Below, one piece after another: positions 43,367 through 52,646 of a stretch of 64,000 nucleotides of DNA. A model generated the notes under the pieces. It did not search any database, was not told the origin of the DNA, and saw nothing but the letters and a program-made list of their open reading frames with translations. This DNA is from Chloroflexota bacterium. Lineage in GTDB: Bacteria; Chloroflexota; Anaerolineae; J036; Brachytrichaceae. A program made the position numbers and the translations under genes. The stretch spans positions 1-64,000 of the forward strand of contig JANXLU010000087.1 in the NCBI GenBank assembly GCA_025354985.1. Direction: 5' to 3'. Numbering within the stretch: the stretch's first letter is position 1; each line of letters starts with the position of its first letter.

Positions 43367-43395
43367 ATTGTAGATGGCGACCATGCAAAAGTCAA
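43367..43395 (-). promoter_or_regulatory. Sigma-70-like promoter of the caspase-like gene
   Basis: TTGACT and TACAAT are separated by exactly 17 nt on the minus strand, followed by a 23-nt gap that contains AGGAGG ahead of the ATG. This is the best classical promoter I found in the window. Confidence 0.7.
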
Positions 43396-43462
43396 TCGGT
43401 GCCAGACTCGGATTACCGTAGGTGGTCGGCCTCTTCCGCGGGCGGATGGGCATAATTGGGCC

Positions 43463-43870
43463 ATGGCAGGGTATTCACGCACGCCGCTAGTCAAAAAGCT
43501 TGGGATCAAACCCATGCACAAACTGTGCTTCGTATCCCCACCCGAACATTTTGATCAGACGCTTGGCACACTCCCAAATGGTATAGAGCTACGAGCGGCA
43601 TCCGACGAGCATCTCAACATCGTTCTCGTGTTTGCCACCCGCGTGCACGAGCTGGCTAGCCTTGTGCCAGGGCTACTCGCTCACATTTCGATAGATGGCA
43701 GTTTGTGGATTTGCTGGCCAAAGCGTGCCAGCAAACTGCCCACCGACTTGAGTGATGCCATTGTTCGTAACTTCGGTCTGACAACCGGTTGGGTCGATGT
43801 CAAAGTCTGTGCCATTGACGAGCGCTGGTCAGCACTGAAATTTGTGCGCCGCCTCAAGGATCGCGTGTGA
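43463..43870 (+). CDS. DUF3052 family protein
   Basis: The 135-residue protein has the DUF3052 features: AGYSRTPLVKKLGIKPMHKL at the start, LVPGLLAHISIDGSLWICWPKRASK in the middle and DVKVCAIDERWSALKFVRR at the end. The biochemical role is unknown. CATAAT ends 6 nt before the ATG. Its TGA overlaps the ATG of the secreted peptidase gene. Confidence 0.88.
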   Translation: MAGYSRTPLVKKLGIKPMHKLCFVSPPEHFDQTLGTLPNGIELRAASDEHLNIVLVFATRVHELASLVPGLLAHISIDGSLWICWPKRASKLPTDLSDAIVRNFGLTTGWVDVKVCAIDERWSALKFVRRLKDRV

Positions 43871-45663
43871 TGAAAATAGCTCACCGGCTGATGGTTGCCA
43901 TGGCTATGGTTCTTGAAGGCATCATTGGAGTGCGCGCAGTAGCCCAGGCAGGAGCTGCAACCAGTGCAACCGCAATGGAGACGTCCCGACCGCACGAATC
44001 TGCGCCCACTGACCAAACCACGCCAGGCCTATTGGAAGCCGCCGTTGCATCGGGCGAATTGGACCGTGGCACCGCCGATCTTTTGCTGGCGTATGCGCTA
44101 ACCGGTGACGCCAGGCTGCCTGAAAAGTTTATTGGATGGGGCCGGTGGAGTGGCACTCTGGCGCATGCACAACTGACCCGGCGTGCCAACCAAGCACGGA
44201 GTCAGAACGGCTTTTTGAGCACGTCCAGCCTTGGTTCGGTTGCAATTTACACCAAGGTTTCCGCGCTTCTTTCAAACACCTGCAGCCAGAGCTGGGACGG
44301 CGCTCAATCCTTGCCGGATGCACAAACGTCGGCCCACTTCTATATTCAATATGACGCCTCATTGCTGGGAGGTGGTTTGACGGTTCAAGATTACATTGCA
44401 GCATTGGAAACCAGCTGGGACACCGAAATCGGAACGTTCGGATTTGTCACGCCTCCCATCAAAACCGCAAATCCACCGCCAGGTGGGAAATACTTCGTGC
44501 GGATCAATGGCTTGCCAAACGGTGTTTATGCAATTACCTCCGATACGGGAGATTATGGCGGTGATCCGAACGGCAACGGTATTTTTGACGATGACAACCC
44601 CAACTCACCCTGGACTGAGACGCATGCCCGGGCATCGTGCATGATTTTTAATCAAAACTTTGGCAGCCTCACGAGCATGTTCCCGCACGAGGCATTGAGC
44701 TCAACCGTGGCTCATGAGCTATTTCACGCCATCCAATATGGCTTGGGTGCGGTAGACGCATACAACATTACCGGCAGCGCACGAGACATTGTGCTGATTG
44801 AGGGCAGCACAACCGCCCTCGAAGATGAAGTTTTTGACGCCTCAAACGACAACGCCAGATCATTCGGCTATCCATCCTTCGCCACCTGTCTGGCGGACGA
44901 CGAGAACACAGCTGACGCCTACGCATCCTGGTTGTGGTGGCGCGCATTGATCGAACCCTTTGGCCATGACATAGCCGGTGGGAGCGAGCAAGTGCTGCAG
45001 GATTTTTACGAGGTCACTGGTCGCAACCCGGGTGTCACGCACATGGATGCATTGAAGCAGGCCCTTGCAAACAAAGGTGCGACGCTGGCCGTGGCCTATC
45101 ATTCGGCCTCGATCGCGCTCAAAGTGATGCGTCCTTGTGGAGGAAGCTATGTGCACCCAACCTGCATGAGCGAGGCGGCTACGTACGTGGCCACTCACGG
45201 AAACACGCCCGTTACTGGCGCAATATCCAGCGTCGGAATCTCGCTGACCACGGCCGTTCAAGATAACTATGGATCAAACTGGACGCAAATGCCGGTCGCG
45301 ACAGCAAACTACATCGTGACGGTAACAAACTCAAGCGTTGGCGGCGCGTTGCGGGCGAGTTTTGTCTGTGACACCGGAGCCAATCTGGTAATAACCGACT
45401 GGCCAGGTGTTTTGACGTCCGGTCAATCAGCGGCGGTGACGGTGGCACCAGCAGGTTGTGCAAGCACCGTGCTGGTGGTCACCAATGAAAGCTCGACGGC
45501 CAGCGCACCAGTCACGTGTGCAGCGCGCTCGATGCTGATCGAAACCAACCGCATGGTGGCATCACCCACCCCGGTCCCGACTGCAACAACGCCACCCACC
45601 GGTGTCCGCCAGCCGCTTCCGCACACCACACGGTCGTATTTCATACCGGTCCTCGTGCGGTAA
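43870..45663 (+). CDS. Secreted zinc metallopeptidase (HELFH)
   Basis: A signal peptide covers about 25 residues (IAHRLMVAMAMVLEG). The catalytic region contains SSTVAHELFHAIQYG, the HExxH zinc motif, followed about 35 residues later by LIEGSTTALEDEV, whose Glu could be the third zinc ligand (gluzincin-like). Beta-rich C-terminal regions and a Pro/Thr linker lead to the end YFIPVLVR, like other secreted proteins here. The ATG at 43870 overlaps the upstream stop (TGATG). The peptidase specificity is unknown. An acid-rich NGNGIFDDDNPNS may bind calcium. Confidence 0.78.
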   Translation: MKIAHRLMVAMAMVLEGIIGVRAVAQAGAATSATAMETSRPHESAPTDQTTPGLLEAAVASGELDRGTADLLLAYALTGDARLPEKFIGWGRWSGTLAHAQLTRRANQARSQNGFLSTSSLGSVAIYTKVSALLSNTCSQSWDGAQSLPDAQTSAHFYIQYDASLLGGGLTVQDYIAALETSWDTEIGTFGFVTPPIKTANPPPGGKYFVRINGLPNGVYAITSDTGDYGGDPNGNGIFDDDNPNSPWTETHARASCMIFNQNFGSLTSMFPHEALSSTVAHELFHAIQYGLGAVDAYNITGSARDIVLIEGSTTALEDEVFDASNDNARSFGYPSFATCLADDENTADAYASWLWWRALIEPFGHDIAGGSEQVLQDFYEVTGRNPGVTHMDALKQALANKGATLAVAYHSASIALKVMRPCGGSYVHPTCMSEAATYVATHGNTPVTGAISSVGISLTTAVQDNYGSNWTQMPVATANYIVTVTNSSVGGALRASFVCDTGANLVITDWPGVLTSGQSAAVTVAPAGCASTVLVVTNESSTASAPVTCAARSMLIETNRMVASPTPVPTATTPPTGVRQPLPHTTRSYFIPVLVR

Positions 45664-45668
45664 GTGAC

Positions 45669-45682
45669 GCGCCGCGCGGCGC
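45669..45682. other. GC-only 14-bp palindrome between convergent genes
   Basis: GCGCCGCGCGGCGC is a perfect palindrome in the 36-nt gap after the peptidase gene and before the convergent ThuA stop. No T-tract follows, so terminator function is doubtful. Confidence 0.3.
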
Positions 45683-45699
45683 CTGCTACCGACGCTGTA

Positions 45700-46431
45700 C
45701 TAGCCCAACTTCTCAAGCGGTTTTGCATTGCCGCGAACCGGAGATGGGCCCCCAATAGGCGCCGCCCACGATACGCCGTTTGAAATAACCTGGCGAACAA
45801 GTGGGTTGAAATAAGTCTGGTAGGTTTCATGACCGGGGCGAAAATAAAATATCCGTCCATTGCCACGCGTAAAGGTGCAGCCACTGCGAAACACTTCACC
45901 GCCCTTGAACCAGCTTACAAAAACAAGCTCGTCCGGCGCAGGGATGTCGAAGTGTTCGCCATACATTTCCTCTTCATCCAGGTCAATGTGTTCCGGCAGA
46001 CCTTGGGCGATCTGATGACCCGGGTTTACCACCCAGATTCGCTCATTCTCACCGGCCTCGCGCCACTTTAAGTCGCACGAAGTGCCCATCAGTTTCTTAA
46101 AGATTTTGCTAAAGTGCCCGCTGTGGAGCACGACCATTCCCATGCCCGCCATAACCCTGGCGTGAACACGTTCAACGATTTCGTCCTTCACATCCCCGTG
46201 AGCCATATGACCCCACCATACCAATACATCTGTGTTGGCCAACACGTCAGCCGTCAGACCGTGCTCAGGCTCGTCCAGCGTCGCTGTTCTGACAACAAAC
46301 GCCTGGTTTGGGCGTAAACCTTCGGCGATGGCTTCGTGAATACCGGCCGGGTAGCACTGGCGGACCAGGTCGTCGACTTTTTCATGACGATATTCATTCC
46401 AAACGGTAACTCGGATTGGATGGTTGTTCAT
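45700..46431 (-). CDS. ThuA-domain protein (class I glutamine amidotransferase fold)
   Basis: The protein opens [13 protein letters not shown] and contains [33 protein letters not shown] and [16 protein letters not shown], matching the ThuA family named after trehalose utilisation. ThuA proteins commonly neighbour Gfo/Idh/MocA sugar dehydrogenases, as here. Their reaction is uncertain; oxidised-sugar handling has been suggested. I start at [11 protein letters not shown] (46431); the track's extra 17 residues overlap the upstream gene. It is the last gene of the minus-strand operon. Confidence 0.85.
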   Translation of the reverse strand: MNNHPIRVTVWNEYRHEKVDDLVRQCYPAGIHEAIAEGLRPNQAFVVRTATLDEPEHGLTADVLANTDVLVWWGHMAHGDVKDEIVERVHARVMAGMGMVVLHSGHFSKIFKKLMGTSCDLKWREAGENERIWVVNPGHQIAQGLPEHIDLDEEEMYGEHFDIPAPDELVFVSWFKGGEVFRSGCTFTRGNGRIFYFRPGHETYQTYFNPLVRQVISNGVSWAAPIGGPSPVRGNAKPLEKLG

Positions 46432-46478
46432 GGTTGTAGTGTATCGGAAATGAAATATTCGCCCTGCGGGTTGGTCAC

Positions 46479-48764
46479 TCAAAACTCATCATACGAAATA
46501 TTTGCCGGGCTCACACCAAAATCGTTCAACATGGTGATCGTGGCCTTGATCATTGGCGGCGGCCCACACAGATAATATTCTACATTTCGTGGATCCGGGT
46601 GGCTCCCAAGATACGCCTCTCGGACCACGTCATGAATAAACCCGATTGGACCCGTCCAGGCATCTTCCGACAGCGGTTCAGATAGTGCCAAGTTAAATTT
46701 GAAGTTTGCGTGCCTTGCTGCCAAAGATTCAAAATAATCGGTGTAAAAGAGCTCCTGGCGTGACCGCGCGCCATACCAATAGCTGATGCGCCGCTCCGTC
46801 CGTGTCGTCTCCAAAAGATTTGAAAGATGAGAACGCAACGGGGCCATCCCGGCCCCGCCACCGATATATACCATTTCGCGCATTCCTGGTTTGATGTGAA
46901 ACTCGCCAAACGGCCCAACCGCGGTGACGTGGTCGCCAGGCTTTAGCCCAAACAAATAGCTCGAACCGACACCTGCATTGCACGCCTGCCCCCTGGGAGG
47001 CGTGGCAATTCGCACGTTGAACTTTAGCTGCGACTCACGCGCCGGGTTGGTGGCAAAGGAATAATTTCGGCGACAGGCCATCTCATTGCCGGATACAAAC
47101 TCAAAAACATGCTGCGCCTGCCAAACAATAGCGTAGGGCTGACCAACCGAGACATGTTCCAATGAGCGTGGTGCATAAACCGGAATGTCAAACTGCAGAT
47201 AATCGCCCGGCTTATAGTTCAACGGTAGCGTCTCGGACTCGGGTTCAAGAACCAATTCCTTAATGAACGTGGCGACATTTTCATTGGAGACCACTCGGAA
47301 TGCGTGTACAGGCGCTGGTGAGGTGAGGGCCAGCCCGCCTGCCGATGACACATCCATTTCCAGGACACCGTTTCGTTCACGAACCGGATAGGTTCGCAAC
47401 GCCAGACAAACGGGCGCCCGTTGAGGTGAGCCATCCCGGATGTCAAATCGGCCGTTGTGTTTGGGACATTCGATTTGCGTGCCCTTCACCATCCCATCCG
47501 CGAGGTGCGCGTTGCCATGGGTGCATATGCCATCGGTTGCATAGCACCCGCCGTCGGCGGCCCGATAGACTGCATACGTCTGATTTGCAGAGTCAACACG
47601 AATTACGTCCGCACGCTGCAGCAGCGAGCCTGGGCCAATTGCAATCCAGCCAGTGCCGTCCGTGACCGGATCCACGATGATCGGCTTCGCTATTTGTGGC
47701 GCTTCAGCGGGGTAGGTCGGTGTCGGCAGCACGCGCATTACGTGCCAGGCAGGGTCTTTGATTTGACGCAACAATGCCGGAATAATTTCACGATAGGCCT
47801 GGACTAGACCGTTGTAAGGCGTTGGCGAATCCGACTTGATCAACGCGTGAAGGCGTGGCAACGCGTGATAAGGCACCAGCGGAAACATGTGATGCTCCAG
47901 GTGATAGTTCATATTCCAATACAGGAACCTATTGACGGGATTCATATAAACGGTTCGGCAATTCAAGCGGTGATCAAGAACATTTTCGGCCAGTCCGGCG
48001 TGTTGCGTGAATCCATAAACGCTCATGAGCCAGGCGCCGTAGAACGTCGGTAGACCGACATACATAAGCGGCAGAATACTTTGAGTAGCAATGCTCAGTG
48101 CAAGCACAGATGCATATATCGCGACATATATCCTGGCGCGCGCATACACGCTGTGCGCCGCAGCGTCGGGAATATAGGTGCGTTCCTCGTCGGTAAGTCT
48201 TCCACGCAGATGCAGCGCCAGTGTGCGCACAAACTTGCGAAACGCGCCCAGGTTAAAAAAGCTCGCAACCAACATCCACACACTTGTTGGGCGGGGCACC
48301 GCAATTTCCGGATCGCGCCCCACAATGATCGTGTCACTATGATGGCGGGTGTGACTCCAGCGCCAGGGCGTGGATTCGCGCAACACCATAAACGAGGCGA
48401 TTTCATACAACACGTTGTTCATCCAATCCGACTTGAATGCCGTGCCGTGGCCGGCCTCATGCCAGCGCGAATCAGACGATGAGGCATAGATCACGCCGTA
48501 AATGGCAAACGGGATAACCGCCCATGGCGAACCCCATAATGCGTAGCCGGCGGCCCCAAATAAAAATAGCAGTCCAAACCAAATAATCGTGTCACGAATG
48601 GCCGGTCCGTTCTTGCGTGTGAGCAGCACGCGTAGGTCTTCCTTGGCAACCGGTGAGGCATACCATGTGGCCTCGGCAAGCCCCTTTTCAACGGCAGCCG
48701 CCGAATCCCTGCCAACCAAACTGTAGTCGCTTAACTGGATGGGTCGTTTTAGCGCTGTATTCAT
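46479..48764 (-). CDS. Fused MocD-type oxygenase/desaturase, Rieske ferredoxin and NqrF-type reductase
   Basis: Three modules lie in one 761-residue chain. Residues 1-340 are a membrane di-iron fatty-acid-desaturase-fold domain with histidine boxes HEAGH (near 100), HTRHH and HLEHH, closest by eye to the rhizopine oxygenase MocD branch. Residues 370-475 are a Rieske [2Fe-2S] domain with CTHGNAHL and CPKHNGRFD. Residues 485-761 are an FAD/NAD reductase with [28 protein letters not shown] and CGPPPMI, resembling NqrF. Electrons could pass from NADH via FAD and Rieske to the di-iron site within one protein. I start at [11 protein letters not shown] (48764). It lies between dehydrogenase and ThuA genes. 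Confidence 0.88.
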   Translation of the reverse strand: MNTALKRPIQLSDYSLVGRDSAAAVEKGLAEATWYASPVAKEDLRVLLTRKNGPAIRDTIIWFGLLFLFGAAGYALWGSPWAVIPFAIYGVIYASSSDSRWHEAGHGTAFKSDWMNNVLYEIASFMVLRESTPWRWSHTRHHSDTIIVGRDPEIAVPRPTSVWMLVASFFNLGAFRKFVRTLALHLRGRLTDEERTYIPDAAAHSVYARARIYVAIYASVLALSIATQSILPLMYVGLPTFYGAWLMSVYGFTQHAGLAENVLDHRLNCRTVYMNPVNRFLYWNMNYHLEHHMFPLVPYHALPRLHALIKSDSPTPYNGLVQAYREIIPALLRQIKDPAWHVMRVLPTPTYPAEAPQIAKPIIVDPVTDGTGWIAIGPGSLLQRADVIRVDSANQTYAVYRAADGGCYATDGICTHGNAHLADGMVKGTQIECPKHNGRFDIRDGSPQRAPVCLALRTYPVRERNGVLEMDVSSAGGLALTSPAPVHAFRVVSNENVATFIKELVLEPESETLPLNYKPGDYLQFDIPVYAPRSLEHVSVGQPYAIVWQAQHVFEFVSGNEMACRRNYSFATNPARESQLKFNVRIATPPRGQACNAGVGSSYLFGLKPGDHVTAVGPFGEFHIKPGMREMVYIGGGAGMAPLRSHLSNLLETTRTERRISYWYGARSRQELFYTDYFESLAARHANFKFNLALSEPLSEDAWTGPIGFIHDVVREAYLGSHPDPRNVEYYLCGPPPMIKATITMLNDFGVSPANISYDEF

Positions 48765-48824
48765 GATTTTGTTCTCTTTTCCTGATTGCCACACATGCTA
48801 CGACATGCTTCAATTATTTTAGCT

Positions 48825-49826
48825 TCAGACCTCATCTACGCGCACCGGTCTTTGCTCGCGCAGGCTTATTGTGGCGGCAATCGCCACACGCAAACTTTCC
48901 AGGGCGTCCTCAACCGTCGGCGAAACTACCGCGCCAGTCCGAATGCAATCGAAGAAATAGGAAAGTTCGGCTTTATACGCGGCTTCAAATCTATCCGGAA
49001 AGCTGTTGAAGAAGTCACCTTCATGACCCACATTGCGTGCAATGCTAAAAGGTGTTTTATTCCGGGCCTCCACAACCACCTTGGCGGCGCTGCCGGCAAC
49101 TTCGGTTCGAATGTCATATCCCCATGTGGTCCGCCTGCTGCCTTCGAGTGTGCCGATGGCGCCATTCTTAAAACGTAGTAGCGCCGTGACACTATCCACG
49201 TCACCGACAGCCGCATACCCGGGATCAACCAGCGCTGCACCCCAGGCGTGCACTTCTTCGATCTCGCCAACCAGCCAGCGCGCCATGTCAATATCGTGCA
49301 CCAACATGTCGACAAAAATACCGCCTGATGTCTTGATGAAACTCAACGGTGGCGGCGTATGGTCGCAACTGAGCGCACGAAAGCGTTCGATTCTCCCAAG
49401 CTCACCATGGTCTATCAATTGCCTGGCCCGAGCGTAGCCGGGATCAAAGCGCCTCATAAACCCGATCATTGCAGGCTGACTGCTCGCGCGCACGCTGTTC
49501 ACCACACGTTGGGTATCTTCCAAACCACCGGAGACGGGTTTTTCACACCATACCGGCTTTCCAGCCGCCACAACCGCCTCAATCAACTGAGCATGACTGG
49601 CAGTGGAGGTGGCGATTAGCACGGCATCAACATCCGATGCGTTAATACTACCCAGGGTGTCCGTGCTCCAACGATCAGCGCGCACCAGCTCCGCGCCAGC
49701 CTGCGCAAGCGCTTCGTTCAGATCTGCGACGACAGAAACATGAACTCCGCCGATGCCCACCAGATTGCGCAAGTGGGTTTGCCCCATGCGCCCAGCACCC
49801 AAAAATGCGATTGAGATCGTTTTCAT
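48825..49826 (-). CDS. Gfo/Idh/MocA family oxidoreductase (second copy)
   Basis: The NAD(P)-binding Rossmann start is IAFLGAGRMGQTHLRNL and the catalytic lysine motif is VWCEKPVSGGLEDT. The substrate-binding half includes GFMRRFDPGYARAR and FVDMLVHDIDMARWL (conserved Asp and His). This matches inositol 2-dehydrogenase-like family members. Length is 333. It begins directly after the stop of the upstream paralogue (TAA then ATG) and is 60 nt upstream of the fused oxygenase. The likely substrate is a cyclitol or sugar derivative. Confidence 0.9.
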   Translation of the reverse strand: MKTISIAFLGAGRMGQTHLRNLVGIGGVHVSVVADLNEALAQAGAELVRADRWSTDTLGSINASDVDAVLIATSTASHAQLIEAVVAAGKPVWCEKPVSGGLEDTQRVVNSVRASSQPAMIGFMRRFDPGYARARQLIDHGELGRIERFRALSCDHTPPPLSFIKTSGGIFVDMLVHDIDMARWLVGEIEEVHAWGAALVDPGYAAVGDVDSVTALLRFKNGAIGTLEGSRRTTWGYDIRTEVAGSAAKVVVEARNKTPFSIARNVGHEGDFFNSFPDRFEAAYKAELSYFFDCIRTGAVVSPTVEDALESLRVAIAATISLREQRPVRVDEV

Positions 49827-50843
49827 TTAGCCGACTTCGGAAACACGAACCGGGCGCTGCTCGGTATAGCTTAATTTCGCGGCCAATCCGACTGCCAACG
49901 CCCGTCGCCCATCGTCGCCCCCAACAGCGACTGGTTTGCCCTGTATGACGGAGTCAACGAAGCCCTCAATTTCACAAGCATATGCATCGGTATAGCGTGT
50001 CATAAAAAAGTGATGCGGCAGGGCATGCCGCACACCGTCAACCGTACTGATTACCGCACTATTTGGCCGATTATTCTCGGTTTGTATCGCACCCAGCGAA
50101 CCGAAAGCTTCAACACGCTGGTCATATCCGTAGCCGGCTTGGCGACAATTTTCCACCACACCAAGGGTGCCGCTTTCAAAACGCACAAGCGTAATGTGCG
50201 TATCGATATCGCCTGCAGTGCCAATCGCGGCGTCCACCATCACCCCTCCCTGGACGTAAACCTGCTCGATCTCACTACCACTAAGAAAACGAAACATATC
50301 CCAATCGTGAATGGTCATGTCCAGGAATATGCCACCGGAAGTCTTGATGTAGGATATTGGTGGAGGACCGGAATCCCGACTGGTGATGTGGAGTGTTCTG
50401 AGCGAACCGATTTCTCCCCCGGCAATTGCCGCGCGCACGCGAGCATAGTTTGAATCCCAGCGCCGATTGAATCCAATTTGAAAATGTACGCCTGCCAATT
50501 TGGCGGCTGCAATCGCAGCATCGGTGGTTGCCAAATCCAAGGCCACGGGCTTTTCGCAAAATATGTGCTTGCCAGCCTTGGCGGCCGCGATGATAAGCGG
50601 TGCATGGGTATCCGTCGGGGTGCAAATGAGAACCGCGTCGACGACATCATCCTGGAATATTGCATCTGCACTTGGTGCAACTTTCGAAATTCCCAGCCTG
50701 TCGGCCATGGACTTTGCAGCGCTCAAAACCGGATCATATACGCCACACAGCCTGGCGGTAACAACCCGATTTGCGATGGTTGCGGCGTGGACTTGACCAA
50801 TGCGACCGGCGCCAATCAAGGCAATATTTAGTCGTCTTCTCAT
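49827..50843 (-). CDS. Gfo/Idh/MocA family oxidoreductase (first copy, inositol dehydrogenase-like)
   Basis: The protein carries NIALIGAGRIGQVHAATI, IFCEKPVALDLATTDAAI, GFNRRWDSNYARVRAAI and FLDMTIHDWDMFRFL, the dinucleotide site, catalytic Lys and conserved Asp/His of the family. It shares clear similarity with the downstream copy, so the two may oxidise successive carbons or form mixed oligomers. I start at MRRRLNIALIG (50843), whose ATG overlaps the stop of the subtilase gene as ATGA. The track's 13 extra residues are unlikely. Confidence 0.9.
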   Translation of the reverse strand: MRRRLNIALIGAGRIGQVHAATIANRVVTARLCGVYDPVLSAAKSMADRLGISKVAPSADAIFQDDVVDAVLICTPTDTHAPLIIAAAKAGKHIFCEKPVALDLATTDAAIAAAKLAGVHFQIGFNRRWDSNYARVRAAIAGGEIGSLRTLHITSRDSGPPPISYIKTSGGIFLDMTIHDWDMFRFLSGSEIEQVYVQGGVMVDAAIGTAGDIDTHITLVRFESGTLGVVENCRQAGYGYDQRVEAFGSLGAIQTENNRPNSAVISTVDGVRHALPHHFFMTRYTDAYACEIEGFVDSVIQGKPVAVGGDDGRRALAVGLAAKLSYTEQRPVRVSEVG

Positions 50844-52585
50844 GTTTTGTTTGACGATAGAACGGAAAAGAAGCCGCCACAAGCGTCTTCAACGCGATCT
50901 GGGTTTTCTGGATCATGGAGCCAACGCTCACCATCGAGGACAAACTTGTAGTAGTGAAGATCACCCACCCCATCAAGATTCAGGGCGGCGCGCCACACGC
51001 CGCGTTTGGGCGAGGCCATATTGACAGCCCCATCGCCCGTCACCCGCCAATCATTAAAGGAACCGACCACGAATACAGACGCAGGTTTTGGATCAACAAA
51101 TGTCAATTCGGCCATTTGGCCGAAACAGTTGGGAGACGCCGGAGTCTTACGAAGGTCAGGATGTTTGAACCGCAATGCGCGCGCAACAGCTCCGCCAGCA
51201 TCCACCACGCCGCCACCCTGTTGCCAGGTAGGGACGCCAGCAAGGTGGCGGGCCGTTCCCACCAATATCTGTTTCACCTGTGCAGGTGTAAGCTTGGGAT
51301 TGGCCTCAAGCATTTGAGCGACAACCCCGGTCACGATTGGAGCACTCATGCTTGTTCCATCCACGTGCTGGTACCCACGCCTGATGAATTTGTCTTCGTT
51401 TAAGCGGGTGCGAATAGCGCGACGCAGCACTTCCACAGGCTGGTCAACCATATCCCGGGTGAAGCGTGCGCGTGCATAGTCAATTTCTATCCGCTCGCGC
51501 AGTGCCTGGTCATTCGCCTCAAACAAATCCCATAAAAATTCGGAATACGTAAAGGTATCTGTTTGGTGCACCATGGGGGCGGCGAGCCACATGGCCTGCG
51601 CAATAAGATCCGGCTTCAAGGAGCCACCAACTCCGACGCCCCAATTGCTGCGATACATTCCATGCATGCGCCTATCAAGCGTATTTTGGTCATCCAACCC
51701 ACCCACCACAATTGCGGATGGTGCACTCGCCGGAGGATATATTTTTGCCGCTCCTTCATTGCCGCTGGCGCACACCACCACCAAACCTTGTGCCACAGCC
51801 TCCTCAATCATCTCGTCCAAGGGCGTGGGGTTGCCGTCGCTTACCCGGTCGCCACCCAGTGAAATATTTACAATCCGAATAGCGTGCTTTCGATGGTTAT
51901 CAACCACCCATGTAAGCGCCCGCATTATGTCGGTCTCTGAAATTCGGCGTCCACGATAGCCGGTCTTGATCGCGACTAGGTCGGCATCGGGCGCGAGACC
52001 GCGATATTCACCAGCGCTGGAATAACCGTTTCCCAACGCGATACTAGAGGTCATCGTGCCGTGCCACGAATGCCCGGTTGGTGGGTTGTCAAAATCGGCC
52101 AGAACCTTGGGCCGTGAACCGGTTGCATCAACATATAGCTTTATTCGGCTTGTTGGCGACACCAAATCCGGGTGTGCGTAGAATCCGCTGTCTAGAAAGG
52201 CCACGGTTATGCCCCTACCGGTGAATCGGTAATCAGCCAGTGTGCGCGTTGGTGTTGGCAGTATGGTTGCCTCGGCGCGCGAATATATGGGAAACGGCAT
52301 GCCCAGTTCGTAATGCAGGCTTGCGCGACTGCGCTCACGGTCCGCGTGTTGAACCACCTGGAGGGCACAATCCGAACAAATGGATTGATCAGGCCCCCAT
52401 GCCGGAAAATTGGCCACCAAGGTACGGATAATCCGCGGTTGAAGATTATTCTGTAGCAGGGCAATCACCGGATCGATGGATTTGAAACAGAGGCAGCACT
52501 GTGGTGAATCTGCGGGCGCCCTGGCCGCTTTGGTGTTGTCAAAGTGCTTGGATGAAGTCAGTGAGGTCATGTGCCGTCCGGCCAT
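50840..52585 (-). CDS. Cytosolic subtilisin-like serine peptidase (S8) with C-terminal CBM48/AMPK-type glycogen-binding domain
   Basis: The catalytic triad is complete: Asp in VAFLDSGFYAHPDL (near 131), His in GHSWHGTMTSS (near 173) and Ser in DGTSMSAPIVTG (near 409). The N-terminus has two cysteine pairs, CCLC near residue 30 and CSDC near 73, likely a structural zinc site. No signal peptide is seen. The last 85 residues form an E-set/CBM48 domain (SVFVVGSFNDWR, YYKFVLDGERWLHDPENP). The stop overlaps the first MocA gene start, so it heads the operon. A second ATG at 52570 is an alternative start. Confidence 0.85.
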   Translation of the reverse strand: MAGRHMTSLTSSKHFDNTKAARAPADSPQCCLCFKSIDPVIALLQNNLQPRIIRTLVANFPAWGPDQSICSDCALQVVQHADRERSRASLHYELGMPFPIYSRAEATILPTPTRTLADYRFTGRGITVAFLDSGFYAHPDLVSPTSRIKLYVDATGSRPKVLADFDNPPTGHSWHGTMTSSIALGNGYSSAGEYRGLAPDADLVAIKTGYRGRRISETDIMRALTWVVDNHRKHAIRIVNISLGGDRVSDGNPTPLDEMIEEAVAQGLVVVCASGNEGAAKIYPPASAPSAIVVGGLDDQNTLDRRMHGMYRSNWGVGVGGSLKPDLIAQAMWLAAPMVHQTDTFTYSEFLWDLFEANDQALRERIEIDYARARFTRDMVDQPVEVLRRAIRTRLNEDKFIRRGYQHVDGTSMSAPIVTGVVAQMLEANPKLTPAQVKQILVGTARHLAGVPTWQQGGGVVDAGGAVARALRFKHPDLRKTPASPNCFGQMAELTFVDPKPASVFVVGSFNDWRVTGDGAVNMASPKRGVWRAALNLDGVGDLHYYKFVLDGERWLHDPENPDRVEDACGGFFSVLSSNKT

Positions 52586-52646
52586 GATACTCGTTGGCCG
52601 GCTTTGTCAGAATGTTCGATTCGGGCAGCTGGTCGATAATTAATCC

